Assembly (NCBI RefSeq): GCF_003703395.1
Contig: NZ_RDQN01000005.1
Coordinates: 202,102-266,101 of the forward strand
DNA length: 64,000 nucleotides
DNA from: Pseudoxanthomonas spadix
GTDB taxonomy: Bacteria > Pseudomonadota > Gammaproteobacteria > Xanthomonadales > Xanthomonadaceae
Direction: 5' to 3'
The translations under genes and the position numbers were made by a program. Positions 8,609 through 16,255 of this stretch are shown here, in pieces. The notes below the pieces were generated by a model that had not been told where the DNA came from, did no database searches, and saw nothing but the letters and a program-made list of their open reading frames with translations. The stretch's first letter is position 1. Every line of letters starts with the position of its first letter.

Positions 8609-10480
8609 TCAGACCCGGCTGCTCCACCAGAACATCAGGTTGACCATGGCCACCACCACGAAGGTGTAGATCAGCGACAACGGGCCGCCGATGCGCCACA
8701 TCTGCCGTGCGCTGTAGTTGGCCGGGCCGGTGATCATCGACACCACCGGGTTGGAGGCGGTCATCAGGTTATTGGACGCCGACAGCGCGGTGACCAGTGC
8801 GAACGCGGTCGGGTTGCCGCCTGCGGCCAGCGCCAGGCTGATCGCCATGGGCACCATCACGATGGTCGCGCCGACGTGGCTGATCACCAGCGAGAAGGCC
8901 GTGGTCAGCAGGGCAACGGCAAGTTCCAGCACCCACACCGGCAGGCCTTCGGGCAGGCGTTCGACGGTGTGGCCGGCGACCCACGCCGCCGCGCCGCTGC
9001 TGTCCATCGCCCAGCCCAGCGGGATCAGCCCGGCCATCAGGAACACGGTTTTCCAGTTGATCGAGGCGTAGGCCTCGTCCATGCGCAGCACGCCGGTCAG
9101 CAGCATGCCGGCCACCCCGGTCATCAGGGTCAACGCCACCGGCAGGCGCGAGGTCAGCGCGATGATGATGGTCAGGGCGAAGATTGCCATGGCGATCTTG
9201 AACTTGTGCGGGCGCTGCTCGCCCTTGGGGTAGTCGGTGACCACCACGAAATCGCCATTCTTGGCCGTGGCGGCAAGATCCTGCCAGGTGCTGTGCAGCA
9301 CCAGCATGTCACCGGCGCGCAGCGGCACCTTGCGCACGTCCTCACGCATCACTTTCTTGTCGCGGTTGATCGCCAGCAGGCTGATGCCGGACTTCTTGCG
9401 CAATGAAAGCGCCGCTGCGCTCTTGCCGATGAAGCTGGAGGTCGGCGGGATCACCGCTTCGGAAATGCCGGCACGGCTGGGATTGAACAGGTCGCCGAAG
9501 TGGCGCAGGCGCGAGGACAGGCGCAGGAACTGGTTCTGGGCGAAGTCGGCGATGTCCTGGCGCTTGCCCATCACCCCGATCACGCTGCCCACCCAGATGC
9601 GCATGTCCGCCGGCGGCGCCAGGCGGGTGTCGTTGCCGGTCTGCAGCGCCAGCATCAGCGGCGCGCCGTGCAGGGCCTCGGCTTCGCCCAGGGTCATGCC
9701 GACCAATGGGCTGTCGGCGCTGACGGTCAGTTCGAACACCTCGCCCTCGATCCCGTAGGTATTGGCGAAATAGCTTTCGGTGCGCGCCGGGATGGCGCTG
9801 CTGGTGCCGGCAGTGCCGACGGCTTCTTCCTTCAGCTTGCGATCGCCGTAGAAGCGGAAATACGCCAGCGAGGCCAGCAGCAGCGCCACGCCGATCGGCA
9901 GCGGCGCGAACATGCGCAGCGGTTCCAGCGTGGCCATGCCCGAGGGCAGGTTGTTGTTGGCCGACACCAGCAGGTCGTTGAGCAGGATCAGCGGTGAGTT
10001 GCCGACCATGGTCAGCGCCCCGCCCATCACGATCGCCGCGCAGACCGGCAGCAGCAGACGCTGCAGGTTGAGCGTGGTGCGCGAGGCCAGGCGCGCGGTC
10101 ACCGGCAGGTACAGGGCCATCACCGAGGGGTTCTGCATGAACGAGGAGTTGAGCCCGGCGATCGCGGTGGTCAGCAGCAGCAGGCGTTGCTCGACCCCGT
10201 GGCCGCGCCGCAGCAGCCACGAGGCCAGCCGGTTGAGCGCGCCGGTGCGTTCCAGGCCCGCGCCCAGGATGGTGGTGGCGATGATGCTGATCACCGCGTT
10301 GCCGGAAAAGCCGCCGAAGATCTCCTCCGGCGCCACCAGCCCGGTCAGGCCCAGCACCACCAGCACCACCACCGCGACCACGTCGGCGCGGATGCGTTCG
10401 AACAGGAACATCACCATCACGAAACCGACCAGCCCAAGCACCAGGCGCATGTCGTTGGTCAGGGTCAGGGCGGTATCCAT
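8609..10480 (-). CDS. SLC13-family permease with two RCK_C (TrkA-C) domains
   Basis: 623-residue inner-membrane transporter. About five hydrophobic segments come first, then a soluble central region (roughly residues 210-390) containing two TrkA-C/RCK_C-type domains, then a second membrane half with the SLC13-like loops SSFMQNPSV and SNNLMTASNPVVSMI. This layout is found in bacterial putative sulfate or dicarboxylate/Na+ carriers (CitT/ArsB superfamily). Substrate is unknown; the distance to the sulfate genes is too great to argue for sulfate. Confidence 0.88.
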   Translation of the reverse strand: MDTALTLTNDMRLVLGLVGFVMVMFLFERIRADVVAVVVLVVLGLTGLVAPEEIFGGFSGNAVISIIATTILGAGLERTGALNRLASWLLRRGHGVEQRLLLLTTAIAGLNSSFMQNPSVMALYLPVTARLASRTTLNLQRLLLPVCAAIVMGGALTMVGNSPLILLNDLLVSANNNLPSGMATLEPLRMFAPLPIGVALLLASLAYFRFYGDRKLKEEAVGTAGTSSAIPARTESYFANTYGIEGEVFELTVSADSPLVGMTLGEAEALHGAPLMLALQTGNDTRLAPPADMRIWVGSVIGVMGKRQDIADFAQNQFLRLSSRLRHFGDLFNPSRAGISEAVIPPTSSFIGKSAAALSLRKKSGISLLAINRDKKVMREDVRKVPLRAGDMLVLHSTWQDLAATAKNGDFVVVTDYPKGEQRPHKFKIAMAIFALTIIIALTSRLPVALTLMTGVAGMLLTGVLRMDEAYASINWKTVFLMAGLIPLGWAMDSSGAAAWVAGHTVERLPEGLPVWVLELAVALLTTAFSLVISHVGATIVMVPMAISLALAAGGNPTAFALVTALSASNNLMTASNPVVSMITGPANYSARQMWRIGGPLSLIYTFVVVAMVNLMFWWSSRV

Positions 10481-10507
10481 TACCTGCGATGCACTCGGCG
10501 TGGTTGC

Positions 10508-11242
10508 TCAGCAACGGTCATACAGCAGGTCCCACACGCCATGGCCGAGTTTCTGGCCGCGGGTTTCGAAGTGGGTCTGCGGGCGCCAGTCCGGGCGCGG
10601 CACCGTGCCGCGCGCGCCGGCCCGGTTGCGCAGGCCCGGCGTGGCGTCCAGCACGTCCCACATCTGCTCGGCGTAGTCCTGCCAGTCGGTGGCCGCGTGC
10701 AGGCGGCCGTCCGGCGCCAGGCGCGAGACCAGCAGCTGGGCAAACGCCGGCTGGATCAGGCGACGCTTGTTGTGGCGCTTCTTGTGCCAGGGGTCGGGGA
10801 AGTAGATGCGCACTTCGTCCAGCGCCCCTTCGGCCACTTCGTTGTGCAGCACTTCCACCGCATCGTGGTGGTAGAGGCGCACGTGGTCGGCGTCGTCCTG
10901 GTCCAGCGCGTTGAGCAGGCGGCCCACCCCGGGCGCATGGACCTCGATCCCGATGTAGTCGCGCGACCGGTCTTGGCGGGCGGCAAAGCGCAGCGCCTGC
11001 CCATTGCCGAAGCCGATTTCAAGCACCCGTCTGGCCTTGCGGCCAAAGACCGCGTCGAAATCGCGCTGCCGGCCCTGATAGTCCAGGCCGAAGCGCGGCC
11101 ACTGGGTCTCGAACGCACGCTGCTGGGCTTCGGTGAAACGTCCCTGGCGCAGCACGAAGCTGCGGATCTGGCGACGGCCTTCGGTGGCGGTGAACGGCTT
11201 GGGCGGGGCCTTGGCGCCGGGGCTGGAAAACGGATCGGTCAT
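10508..11242 (-). CDS. trmB: tRNA (guanine-N7-)-methyltransferase
   Basis: 244 residues. It methylates G46 of tRNAs to m7G using S-adenosylmethionine. The SAM motif [11 protein letters not shown] and the TrmB signature [16 protein letters not shown] are intact, as is the ending of the family. The start at 11242 gives MTDPFSSPG, a normal length; the in-frame extension to 11320 has no homologous look. It is followed on the same strand by the transporter gene 27 bases away. Confidence 0.95.
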   Translation of the reverse strand: MTDPFSSPGAKAPPKPFTATEGRRQIRSFVLRQGRFTEAQQRAFETQWPRFGLDYQGRQRDFDAVFGRKARRVLEIGFGNGQALRFAARQDRSRDYIGIEVHAPGVGRLLNALDQDDADHVRLYHHDAVEVLHNEVAEGALDEVRIYFPDPWHKKRHNKRRLIQPAFAQLLVSRLAPDGRLHAATDWQDYAEQMWDVLDATPGLRNRAGARGTVPRPDWRPQTHFETRGQKLGHGVWDLLYDRC

Positions 11243-11631
11243 CGGCCGTTGATTCCAGCAGGGCCTGCCAGCAACGCGGCGGAGTGGGGGTGTTGTGGCA
11301 TGGCACGGATTATCGCCCAACTTGGCGGCACCGGCGCGTCGTCGGCGCGCGCCCTGGCGATCTCATGAAGGCAGCAGGCGGGCGAGGGATCGGGCCTGGT
11401 TGCACGCCGTGCGCCTGGTCTCAACGCCGGTCACTGCGGGGACCATCCGGCCGGCGTCCCGGCGGTGGCCCGTTCGCGGCCAGCGGAAGCGTTCGCGCAA
11501 GCCTGTGCCGCTTGCCGCGTGCCGCGTTGCAGGTGAGTTGTCCAGGGGCGCAATGAACCCACGGCGTCCCAATGCGCTGCCGCACGGACGGCGCCGTGCC
11601 TGACACCCTCCGCGACACGATGGAGCTGCAC
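11243..11631. other. Intergenic stretch with no recognisable gene
   Basis: 389 bases between the divergent starts of trmB and the esterase fragment. ORFs here are short, arginine/proline-rich frames typical of chance reading frames in high-GC DNA. It presumably holds both promoters, but I see no clear -35/-10 pair. Confidence 0.5.
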
Positions 11632-11814
11632 ATGCACGCATCCCCTTGCCTGTCCAGCCTGGCTGCGGCGGTCGTCCTCGCCCTGGCGGGCGTTACCGCG
11701 CAGGTGCACGCCGAGCTGGTTTATTCGCAGACCGCGTTCTTCGGCGACAGCCTCACCGGCTCCGGCCATTTCCGCCCGGCCCTGGCGTTGCGTGCGGGGC
11801 AGGCCAGCGCATAG
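11632..11814 (+). pseudogene. N-terminal remnant of a GDSL (SGNH) esterase/autotransporter
   Basis: 60 codons: a Sec signal peptide (residues 1-24, LSSLAAAVVLALAGVTAQVHA), then ELVYSQTAFFGDSLTGSGHFRPAL, which is SGNH block I with the nucleophile Ser in GDSL, as at the mature N-terminus of EstA-like autotransporter esterases of this family. Full-length members run to about 600 residues. Here the frame ends 14 residues after the GDSL block, directly before a tRNA gene, and blocks II-V and the beta-barrel are absent from the window. It is best read as a gene truncated by a deletion or insertion at the tRNA locus. Confidence 0.72.
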
Positions 11815-11831
11815 ACTGCCGCCTGTCCGAC

Positions 11832-11905
11832 GCGGGTGTAGCTCAATGGTAGAGCTGTAGCTTCCCAAGCTACTGACGAGGGTTCGATTCCCTTCACCCG
11901 CTCCA
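11832..11905 (+). tRNA. tRNA-Gly (anticodon CCC)
   Basis: A full cloverleaf is visible: acceptor arms GCGGGTG (11832-11838) and CACCCGC (11895-11901), D-arm GCTC...GAGC, anticodon stem GTAGC/GCTAC around the loop TTCCCAA (anticodon CCC), T-arm with TTCGATT, discriminator T at 11902 and encoded CCA at 11903-11905. It marks the left edge of the accessory region; tRNA 3' ends are frequent integration sites. Confidence 0.95.
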
Positions 11906-12643
11906 CCGCATCATTCTGCGGACTTGTGCAGAAGTCCAAGAGAGTCTGCAAGTCATTGCCACACAAGGACTTTTCCTCTCCTGAACGTTCTGCCGTGGTC
12001 CACTGCGATCCATCTACAGCCGGGACTTCTAAGTCCACAAACAAGTCCATTTTTGCGGGCGCGGCTGATTTACGGATTGTGGATGGAGGGGCGAGGTCGA
12101 CGTGACCAGCATCTGGTTCCTGACTCATGTTCAGGAGCAAGAGCATGGCACTGTCAGACCTGGCCGTTAGGCAGGCTGACCTGGATGGCCTGTCCCTGCC
12201 CGTGTCATCGCATGCCTGGCCCGCCGGCGCCCTGCAGGCATCGCCGCCGTGTTTCTGTGTAACCGATGCCTGGTCGGCTCGCGCGATCCGCCCGCCAAGC
12301 GTGCCGGCGTGCCCGTATTGGCCGGCCAGCCAATCGAAGTCGTCCGGATCGAGAAGGCGCGCATGGAGCAGTCCGATAGCGGCGCTGTGCAGGCGGTACT
12401 CACGCTCCTTTCGGTAGCGGAAGCGGCAGGGCCTTCGCAGCGGGCCGTGCCCGACGCCAGAGGCCACCCGTCGGCTGCTCGGAGTGCGGATCGACTGCCA
12501 TTTCGTGCAGCAGGGCCGCGGAGGCAGTCAACGGTGCAATGCTGCCCGGATCGCGGGGCTGGCCGACATCCGTCGGCAGCCTGGTGTAAATGGCTAAACT
12601 TGGTAATTGAAAGCCACGAAAGGCCAGATCGGATGGTTTCCGG
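11906..12643. other. Non-coding or decayed stretch at the island's left edge
   Basis: About 740 bases with no convincing gene on either strand. The longest reading frame (minus strand, from 12467) reads through the complement of the tRNA and gives the well-known spurious tRNA-derived peptide (VKGIEPSS...), so it is not real. Fragments such as LLDPDDFDWLAGQYG on the minus strand look protein-like but are interrupted and unrecognised. No integrase and no repeat of the tRNA 3' end could be found. Confidence 0.55.
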
Positions 12644-12844
12644 ATGACTGAAGTCGAGAGCGAGATCCTCACGCTGGAGGAGGTCGCGGCCTACCTCAAA
12701 GCCGGGAAACGGACGGTCTATCGCCTTGCCCAGAAAGGCGAGATCCCGGCGTTCAAGCTTGGAGGTACCTGGCGCTTTCGCCGCTCGGAGCTGGATCGCT
12801 GGATCGCCGAAAGCATCAACAAGACGAAGCCGGAGGCCGAGTGA
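12644..12844 (+). CDS. Small helix-turn-helix DNA-binding protein (excisionase/HTH_17 family)
   Basis: 66 residues forming a single MerR-like winged HTH of the HTH_17 type: LTLEEVAAYLKAGKRTVYRLAQKG is the HTH and IPAFKLGGTWRFRRSELDRWI the wing. Such proteins act as excisionases or as small regulators that head restriction and defence operons. It precedes the SNF2-helicase gene by 60 bases on the same strand, so a regulatory role for the operon is the simplest reading (inference). Confidence 0.85.
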   Translation: MTEVESEILTLEEVAAYLKAGKRTVYRLAQKGEIPAFKLGGTWRFRRSELDRWIAESINKTKPEAE

Positions 12845-12904
12845 GCGCGAACCGAGCCAGCTGCCGAATCACGCTCCGCTAAGAGCTTAAGGGGAGGATT
12901 GCCG

Positions 12905-15844
12905 TTGACCCAGCCGCTTCTGACGCCGCACCAGAGCCTGTATTACGCCTGGCTGCTGACCCGACGCGCGGCGGGCGACACGGTGGAGTCGCTGGCTTCT
13001 ACCCTGGTCGATGCGCAGGTGGACCTGAACCCGCATCAGGTCGAGGCGGCGCTGTTCGCCTGCCGCAATCCCCTTTCGCGCGGCGTGATCCTGGCCGACG
13101 AGGTCGGTCTGGGCAAGACCATCGAGGCCGGTTTGGTCATCGCGCAACGCTGGGCCGAACGGCGACGCAAGATCCTCATCATCGTGCCGGCGAACCTGCG
13201 CAAGCAGTGGCACCAGGAGTTGCAGGACAAGTTCGGCCTGCAAGGGCTGATCCTCGAAGCCAAAAGCTACAACGCGATCCGCAAGCAAGAGCGGCGCAGC
13301 CCGTTCCTGCTGGAGTCCGGCCCAATCATCTGTTCCTACCAGTTCGCGAAGGCCAAGGCCGACGACGTCAAGGGCATCGACTGGGACTTGGTCGTGCTCG
13401 ACGAGGCGCATCGCCTGCGCAACGTCTACAAAACCAGCAACGTCATCGCCAAGACCCTCAAGGAGGCGCTGTCGCGCGTTCACTCCAAGGTGCTCCTGAC
13501 CGCGACGCCGTTGCAGAACTCATTGCTGGAACTCTATGGACTGGTCAGCTTCATCGATGACCGCGTGTTCGGCGACCTCGACAGCTTCCGCTCGCAGTTC
13601 ACTGGCAGGGAGCAATCCGTCAGCAGTCTGCGTGACAGGCTGTCGCCCATCTGCAAGCGCACCCTGCGCAAACAGGTGCAGCCCTACGTTTCGTACACGG
13701 CGCGCAGGGCCATCGTCGAGGAGTTCACGCCATCGAGCGAAGAGCAGGAACTTTCCAGGCTCGTCGCCGATTACCTGCGCCGCCCCAACCTCAAGGCCCT
13801 GCCCGACGGGCAGCGGCAACTGATTTCACTGGTGCTGTGGAAGCTGCTGGCCTCCAGCACGCACGCAATCGCCGGCGCCTTGGAGACCATGGCCAAGCGT
13901 CTCCAGGGCGTGCTGGATGAGGCTGCCGTGGTTCCCGATCTGGCCGAAGAACTGGACGAGGACTACGAGTCGCTCGACGCCGATCTTGATGAAAGCGGCG
14001 CCGACGAACGGGAAGGCCAGGAGCCGGGCGCCAAGGCAGCGAGCCGCGCCGAGCGTGACGCCATCGCGCAGGAGATCGAGGAGCTGCGCCACTTCAAAAC
14101 GCTGGCAACCAACATCCGGGACAACGCCAAGGGCAAGGCGCTGCTCACCGCGCTGGATCGCGCGTTTGCAGAGCTGGATCGACTGGGCGCGCCCCGAAAG
14201 GCCATCATCTTCACTGAATCCAGGCGCACGCAGGAATACCTCCTCGGCTTGCTGGCCGACACGCCCTACGGCGACGGCATCGTGCTGTTCAACGGCACCA
14301 ACAGCGACGCACGCGCGCAGGCCACCTACAAGGACTGGCTGAAACGCCACGCGGGCACCGACCGCATCACCGGCTCCAAGACCGCCGACACCCGCGCGGC
14401 GCTGGTCGAGCACTTCAAGGAACGCGGCAAGCTCATGATTGCCACCGAGGCCGGCGCCGAGGGCATCAACCTCCAGTTCTGCTCGCTGGTCATCAACTAC
14501 GACCTGCCGTGGAATCCGCAGCGCATCGAACAGCGCATCGGGCGCTGCCACCGCTACGGCCAGAAGTTCGACGTGGTGGTGGTCAACTTCGTCGACCGCA
14601 GCAATGAAGCGGACAAGCGCGTTTACGAACTGCTCGATCAGAAATTCCAACTTTTCGAGGGCGTGTTCGGGGCCAGCGACGAGGTGCTGGGCGCCATCGG
14701 TTCGGGTGTGGACTTCGAGCGGCGCATCGCCGACATCTACCAGAACTGCCGCGAGCCGGCGCAAATTCGCGCCAGCTTCGAGCAATTGCAGCTCGATCTG
14801 TCTGGCGAGATCAGCGAAGCGATGGTCAAGACGCGCCAACTCCTGCTGGAGAACTTCGACGAACAGGTGCAAGAAAAGCTGCGCGTGCGCGCCGAAGACA
14901 GCCGCGCGGCACGCAGCAAGTACGAGCGCATGTTGATGGATTTGACCCGTGCGGAGCTGGCCGACTGCGCAAGCTTTGACGCGCATGGATTCGTGCTCCA
15001 TCACCTGCCCGGCGATTTGCTCCCCTCTCCCGCTTGCGGGAGAGGGGTCGGGGGAGAGGGCGAAGCCTTGACCAGGGTTTCGCTCGGCCGCTACGAACTA
15101 CCCCGGCGCAGCGGCGAGGCGCACCTGTACCGGCTCGGCCACCCGCTGGCGGAATGGGTCGTGCATCGGGCCAAAGCCCATGACCTGCCGAACGCCCGGC
15201 TGCTATTCGACTACGACGCCCACGGCACCCAGATCAGCACACTCAAAGCCTATCGCGGCCAGACCGGCTGGCTCACCCTGGCACTGCTGGAAGTCACCGC
15301 CCTGGGAAATCAGGAGCAGCACCTGTTGGTTGCAGCCAGCACCCGGAATGGTGTCGCGTTGGCGGAAGACGATCCCGAAAAGCTCCTGCGCCTGCCGGCG
15401 GCCATGGCCCCCTCGCCCCTTGGGGGAGAGGGCCGGGGTGAGGGGAAATCGACGCTGGAGCGAGACCTCGAAGCCCGCAAGGCCGCCCTGCTGCGCGACA
15501 TCCACCAGCGCAGCCTCGGCTACTTCGAGCAGGAGGTGCAAAAGCTGGACGCTTGGGCGGACGACCTGAAGCTGGGCCTGGAGCAGGAGATCAAGGAAAG
15601 CGACCGCGAGATCAAGGAAGTGCGGCGCAGCGCCGCCATTTCGCCGACACTGGAAGAGAAGCTGTCATGGCAGAAGAAGCAGCGCGAGCTGGAAGGCAAG
15701 CGCAGCAGGCTGCGCCGCGAGCTGTTTGCCCGGCAGGATGAAGTCGAAGCGCAGCGCAACGATCTGATCACCCAGCTTGAGGCGCAGCTCCAGCAGCAGG
15801 TGGAAGAGCGCACGCTGTTCACGGTCGAATGGGAGCTGAAATGA
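12905..15844 (+). CDS. SNF2-type DEAD/DEAH helicase (ATPase), candidate defence protein
   Basis: 979 residues. Superfamily 2 motor: motif I DEVGLGKT near residues 66-72, DEAH near 166-169, TAT near 199-201, and a C-terminal helicase lobe with the IATEAGAEGINLQ and QRIGRCHRYGQ blocks typical of Snf2/RapA-like proteins. The last 130 residues are a charged coiled coil. It is a DNA translocase, not a nuclease, by what I see. Start: GGAGG at 12893-12897 is seven bases from the TTG at 12905; a TTG at 12899 is in frame but too close. Two REP-like palindromes lie in frame at 15022-15047 and 15408-15446, adding low-complexity PSP...GRG residues between domains. The stop overlaps the next start (ATGA). 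Confidence 0.9.
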   Translation: MTQPLLTPHQSLYYAWLLTRRAAGDTVESLASTLVDAQVDLNPHQVEAALFACRNPLSRGVILADEVGLGKTIEAGLVIAQRWAERRRKILIIVPANLRKQWHQELQDKFGLQGLILEAKSYNAIRKQERRSPFLLESGPIICSYQFAKAKADDVKGIDWDLVVLDEAHRLRNVYKTSNVIAKTLKEALSRVHSKVLLTATPLQNSLLELYGLVSFIDDRVFGDLDSFRSQFTGREQSVSSLRDRLSPICKRTLRKQVQPYVSYTARRAIVEEFTPSSEEQELSRLVADYLRRPNLKALPDGQRQLISLVLWKLLASSTHAIAGALETMAKRLQGVLDEAAVVPDLAEELDEDYESLDADLDESGADEREGQEPGAKAASRAERDAIAQEIEELRHFKTLATNIRDNAKGKALLTALDRAFAELDRLGAPRKAIIFTESRRTQEYLLGLLADTPYGDGIVLFNGTNSDARAQATYKDWLKRHAGTDRITGSKTADTRAALVEHFKERGKLMIATEAGAEGINLQFCSLVINYDLPWNPQRIEQRIGRCHRYGQKFDVVVVNFVDRSNEADKRVYELLDQKFQLFEGVFGASDEVLGAIGSGVDFERRIADIYQNCREPAQIRASFEQLQLDLSGEISEAMVKTRQLLLENFDEQVQEKLRVRAEDSRAARSKYERMLMDLTRAELADCASFDAHGFVLHHLPGDLLPSPACGRGVGGEGEALTRVSLGRYELPRRSGEAHLYRLGHPLAEWVVHRAKAHDLPNARLLFDYDAHGTQISTLKAYRGQTGWLTLALLEVTALGNQEQHLLVAASTRNGVALAEDDPEKLLRLPAAMAPSPLGGEGRGEGKSTLERDLEARKAALLRDIHQRSLGYFEQEVQKLDAWADDLKLGLEQEIKESDREIKEVRRSAAISPTLEEKLSWQKKQRELEGKRSRLRRELFARQDEVEAQRNDLITQLEAQLQQQVEERTLFTVEWELK
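15022..15060. repeat. REP-like palindrome inside the helicase gene, in frame (copy 1)
   Basis: Twelve-base arms, CCCCTCTCCCGC at 15022-15033 and GCGGGAGAGGGG at 15036-15047, followed by a GGGGGAGAGGG tail. It encodes the segment LPSPACGRGVGGEGE in the otherwise compact helicase C-terminal region. The palindrome family (CCCTCTCCC...GGGAGAGGG) is normally intergenic in gammaproteobacteria. Confidence 0.8.
15408..15446. repeat. REP-like palindrome inside the helicase gene, in frame (copy 2)
   Basis: A second, less perfect copy: CCCTCGCCCC-TT-GGGGGAGAGGG followed by CCGGGGTGAGGGG. It encodes APSPLGGEGRGEGK, just before the C-terminal coiled coil, again without disturbing the reading frame. Confidence 0.72.
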
Positions 15845-16071
15845 CGCGGTATCGCAATCTCAGTGGGAATTCCAACGTCGTTACTTATGAAGTAACCGAG
15901 GATTCAATCCATGTGGTTTTCAAAAGTGGAAGGCATCGCAACTACCTTTATAACTCCGTTCGCCCCGGCCAAGTCGTTGTGGAGAGAATGAAAGCCCTGG
16001 CAGCGCAGGGCCGCGGTTTGAATTCCTACATTGTTTCAGTTGTAAAAGATCGATACGCACGCAAGTGGTGA
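15841..16071 (+). CDS. KTSC domain protein
   Basis: 76 residues matching the KTSC fold (named for its resemblance to the C-terminal domain of lysyl-tRNA synthetases): VTYEVTEDSIHVVFKSGRHRNYLY then RPGQVVVERMKALAAQGRGLNSYI. The biochemical role of stand-alone KTSC proteins is unknown; they recur in defence and mobile contexts. ATG at 15841 overlaps the helicase stop (ATGA), arguing for this start over an upstream in-frame ATG at 15829 and for coupled translation. Confidence 0.82.
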   Translation: MTRYRNLSGNSNVVTYEVTEDSIHVVFKSGRHRNYLYNSVRPGQVVVERMKALAAQGRGLNSYIVSVVKDRYARKW

Positions 16072-16078
16072 GGTTCCG

Positions 16079-16255
16079 ATGACGTCGCTTTCCGAAGAAT
16101 TGGTTGAAGTAGTTGCTCCTTTGTTGATAGAGGACGGATTGTTTCTTACCAGAGATGTCGAGACGTACAAAGCGAAGCTTGCGACCGGCGCGATGAAGGC
16201 GGAAGACTGGCTCATGGCGGTGGAAAATGCATTGGCGAAGGAGGAAGCGCAATGA
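16079..16255 (+). CDS. Unrecognised 58-residue acidic protein of the defence operon
   Basis: ATG at 16079 seven bases after the KTSC stop, preceded by GAGGTTCCG; stop TGA at 16253-16255 overlaps the ATPase start as ATGA. The product is acidic and probably all-helical: MTSLSEELVEVVAPLLIED, then GLFLTRDVETYKAKLATG, then MKAEDWLMAVENALAKEEAQ. No family recognised. The overlap on one side, the short gap on the other, and amphipathic helix spacing favour a real gene over a chance frame. GC is clearly lower here than in flanking chromosome. Confidence 0.68.
   Translation: MTSLSEELVEVVAPLLIEDGLFLTRDVETYKAKLATGAMKAEDWLMAVENALAKEEAQ

Noticed and set aside
11721..12467. Long minus-strand reading frame across the tRNA
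   Set aside because: It contains the complement of tRNA-Gly, giving the known spurious peptide VKGIEPSSVAWEATALPLS; no domain elsewhere in it.
11906..12643. Decayed minus-strand gene (LLDPDDFDWLAGQYG fragments)
   Set aside because: Protein-like pieces but interrupted, no family recognised, and no start or ribosome site that holds.
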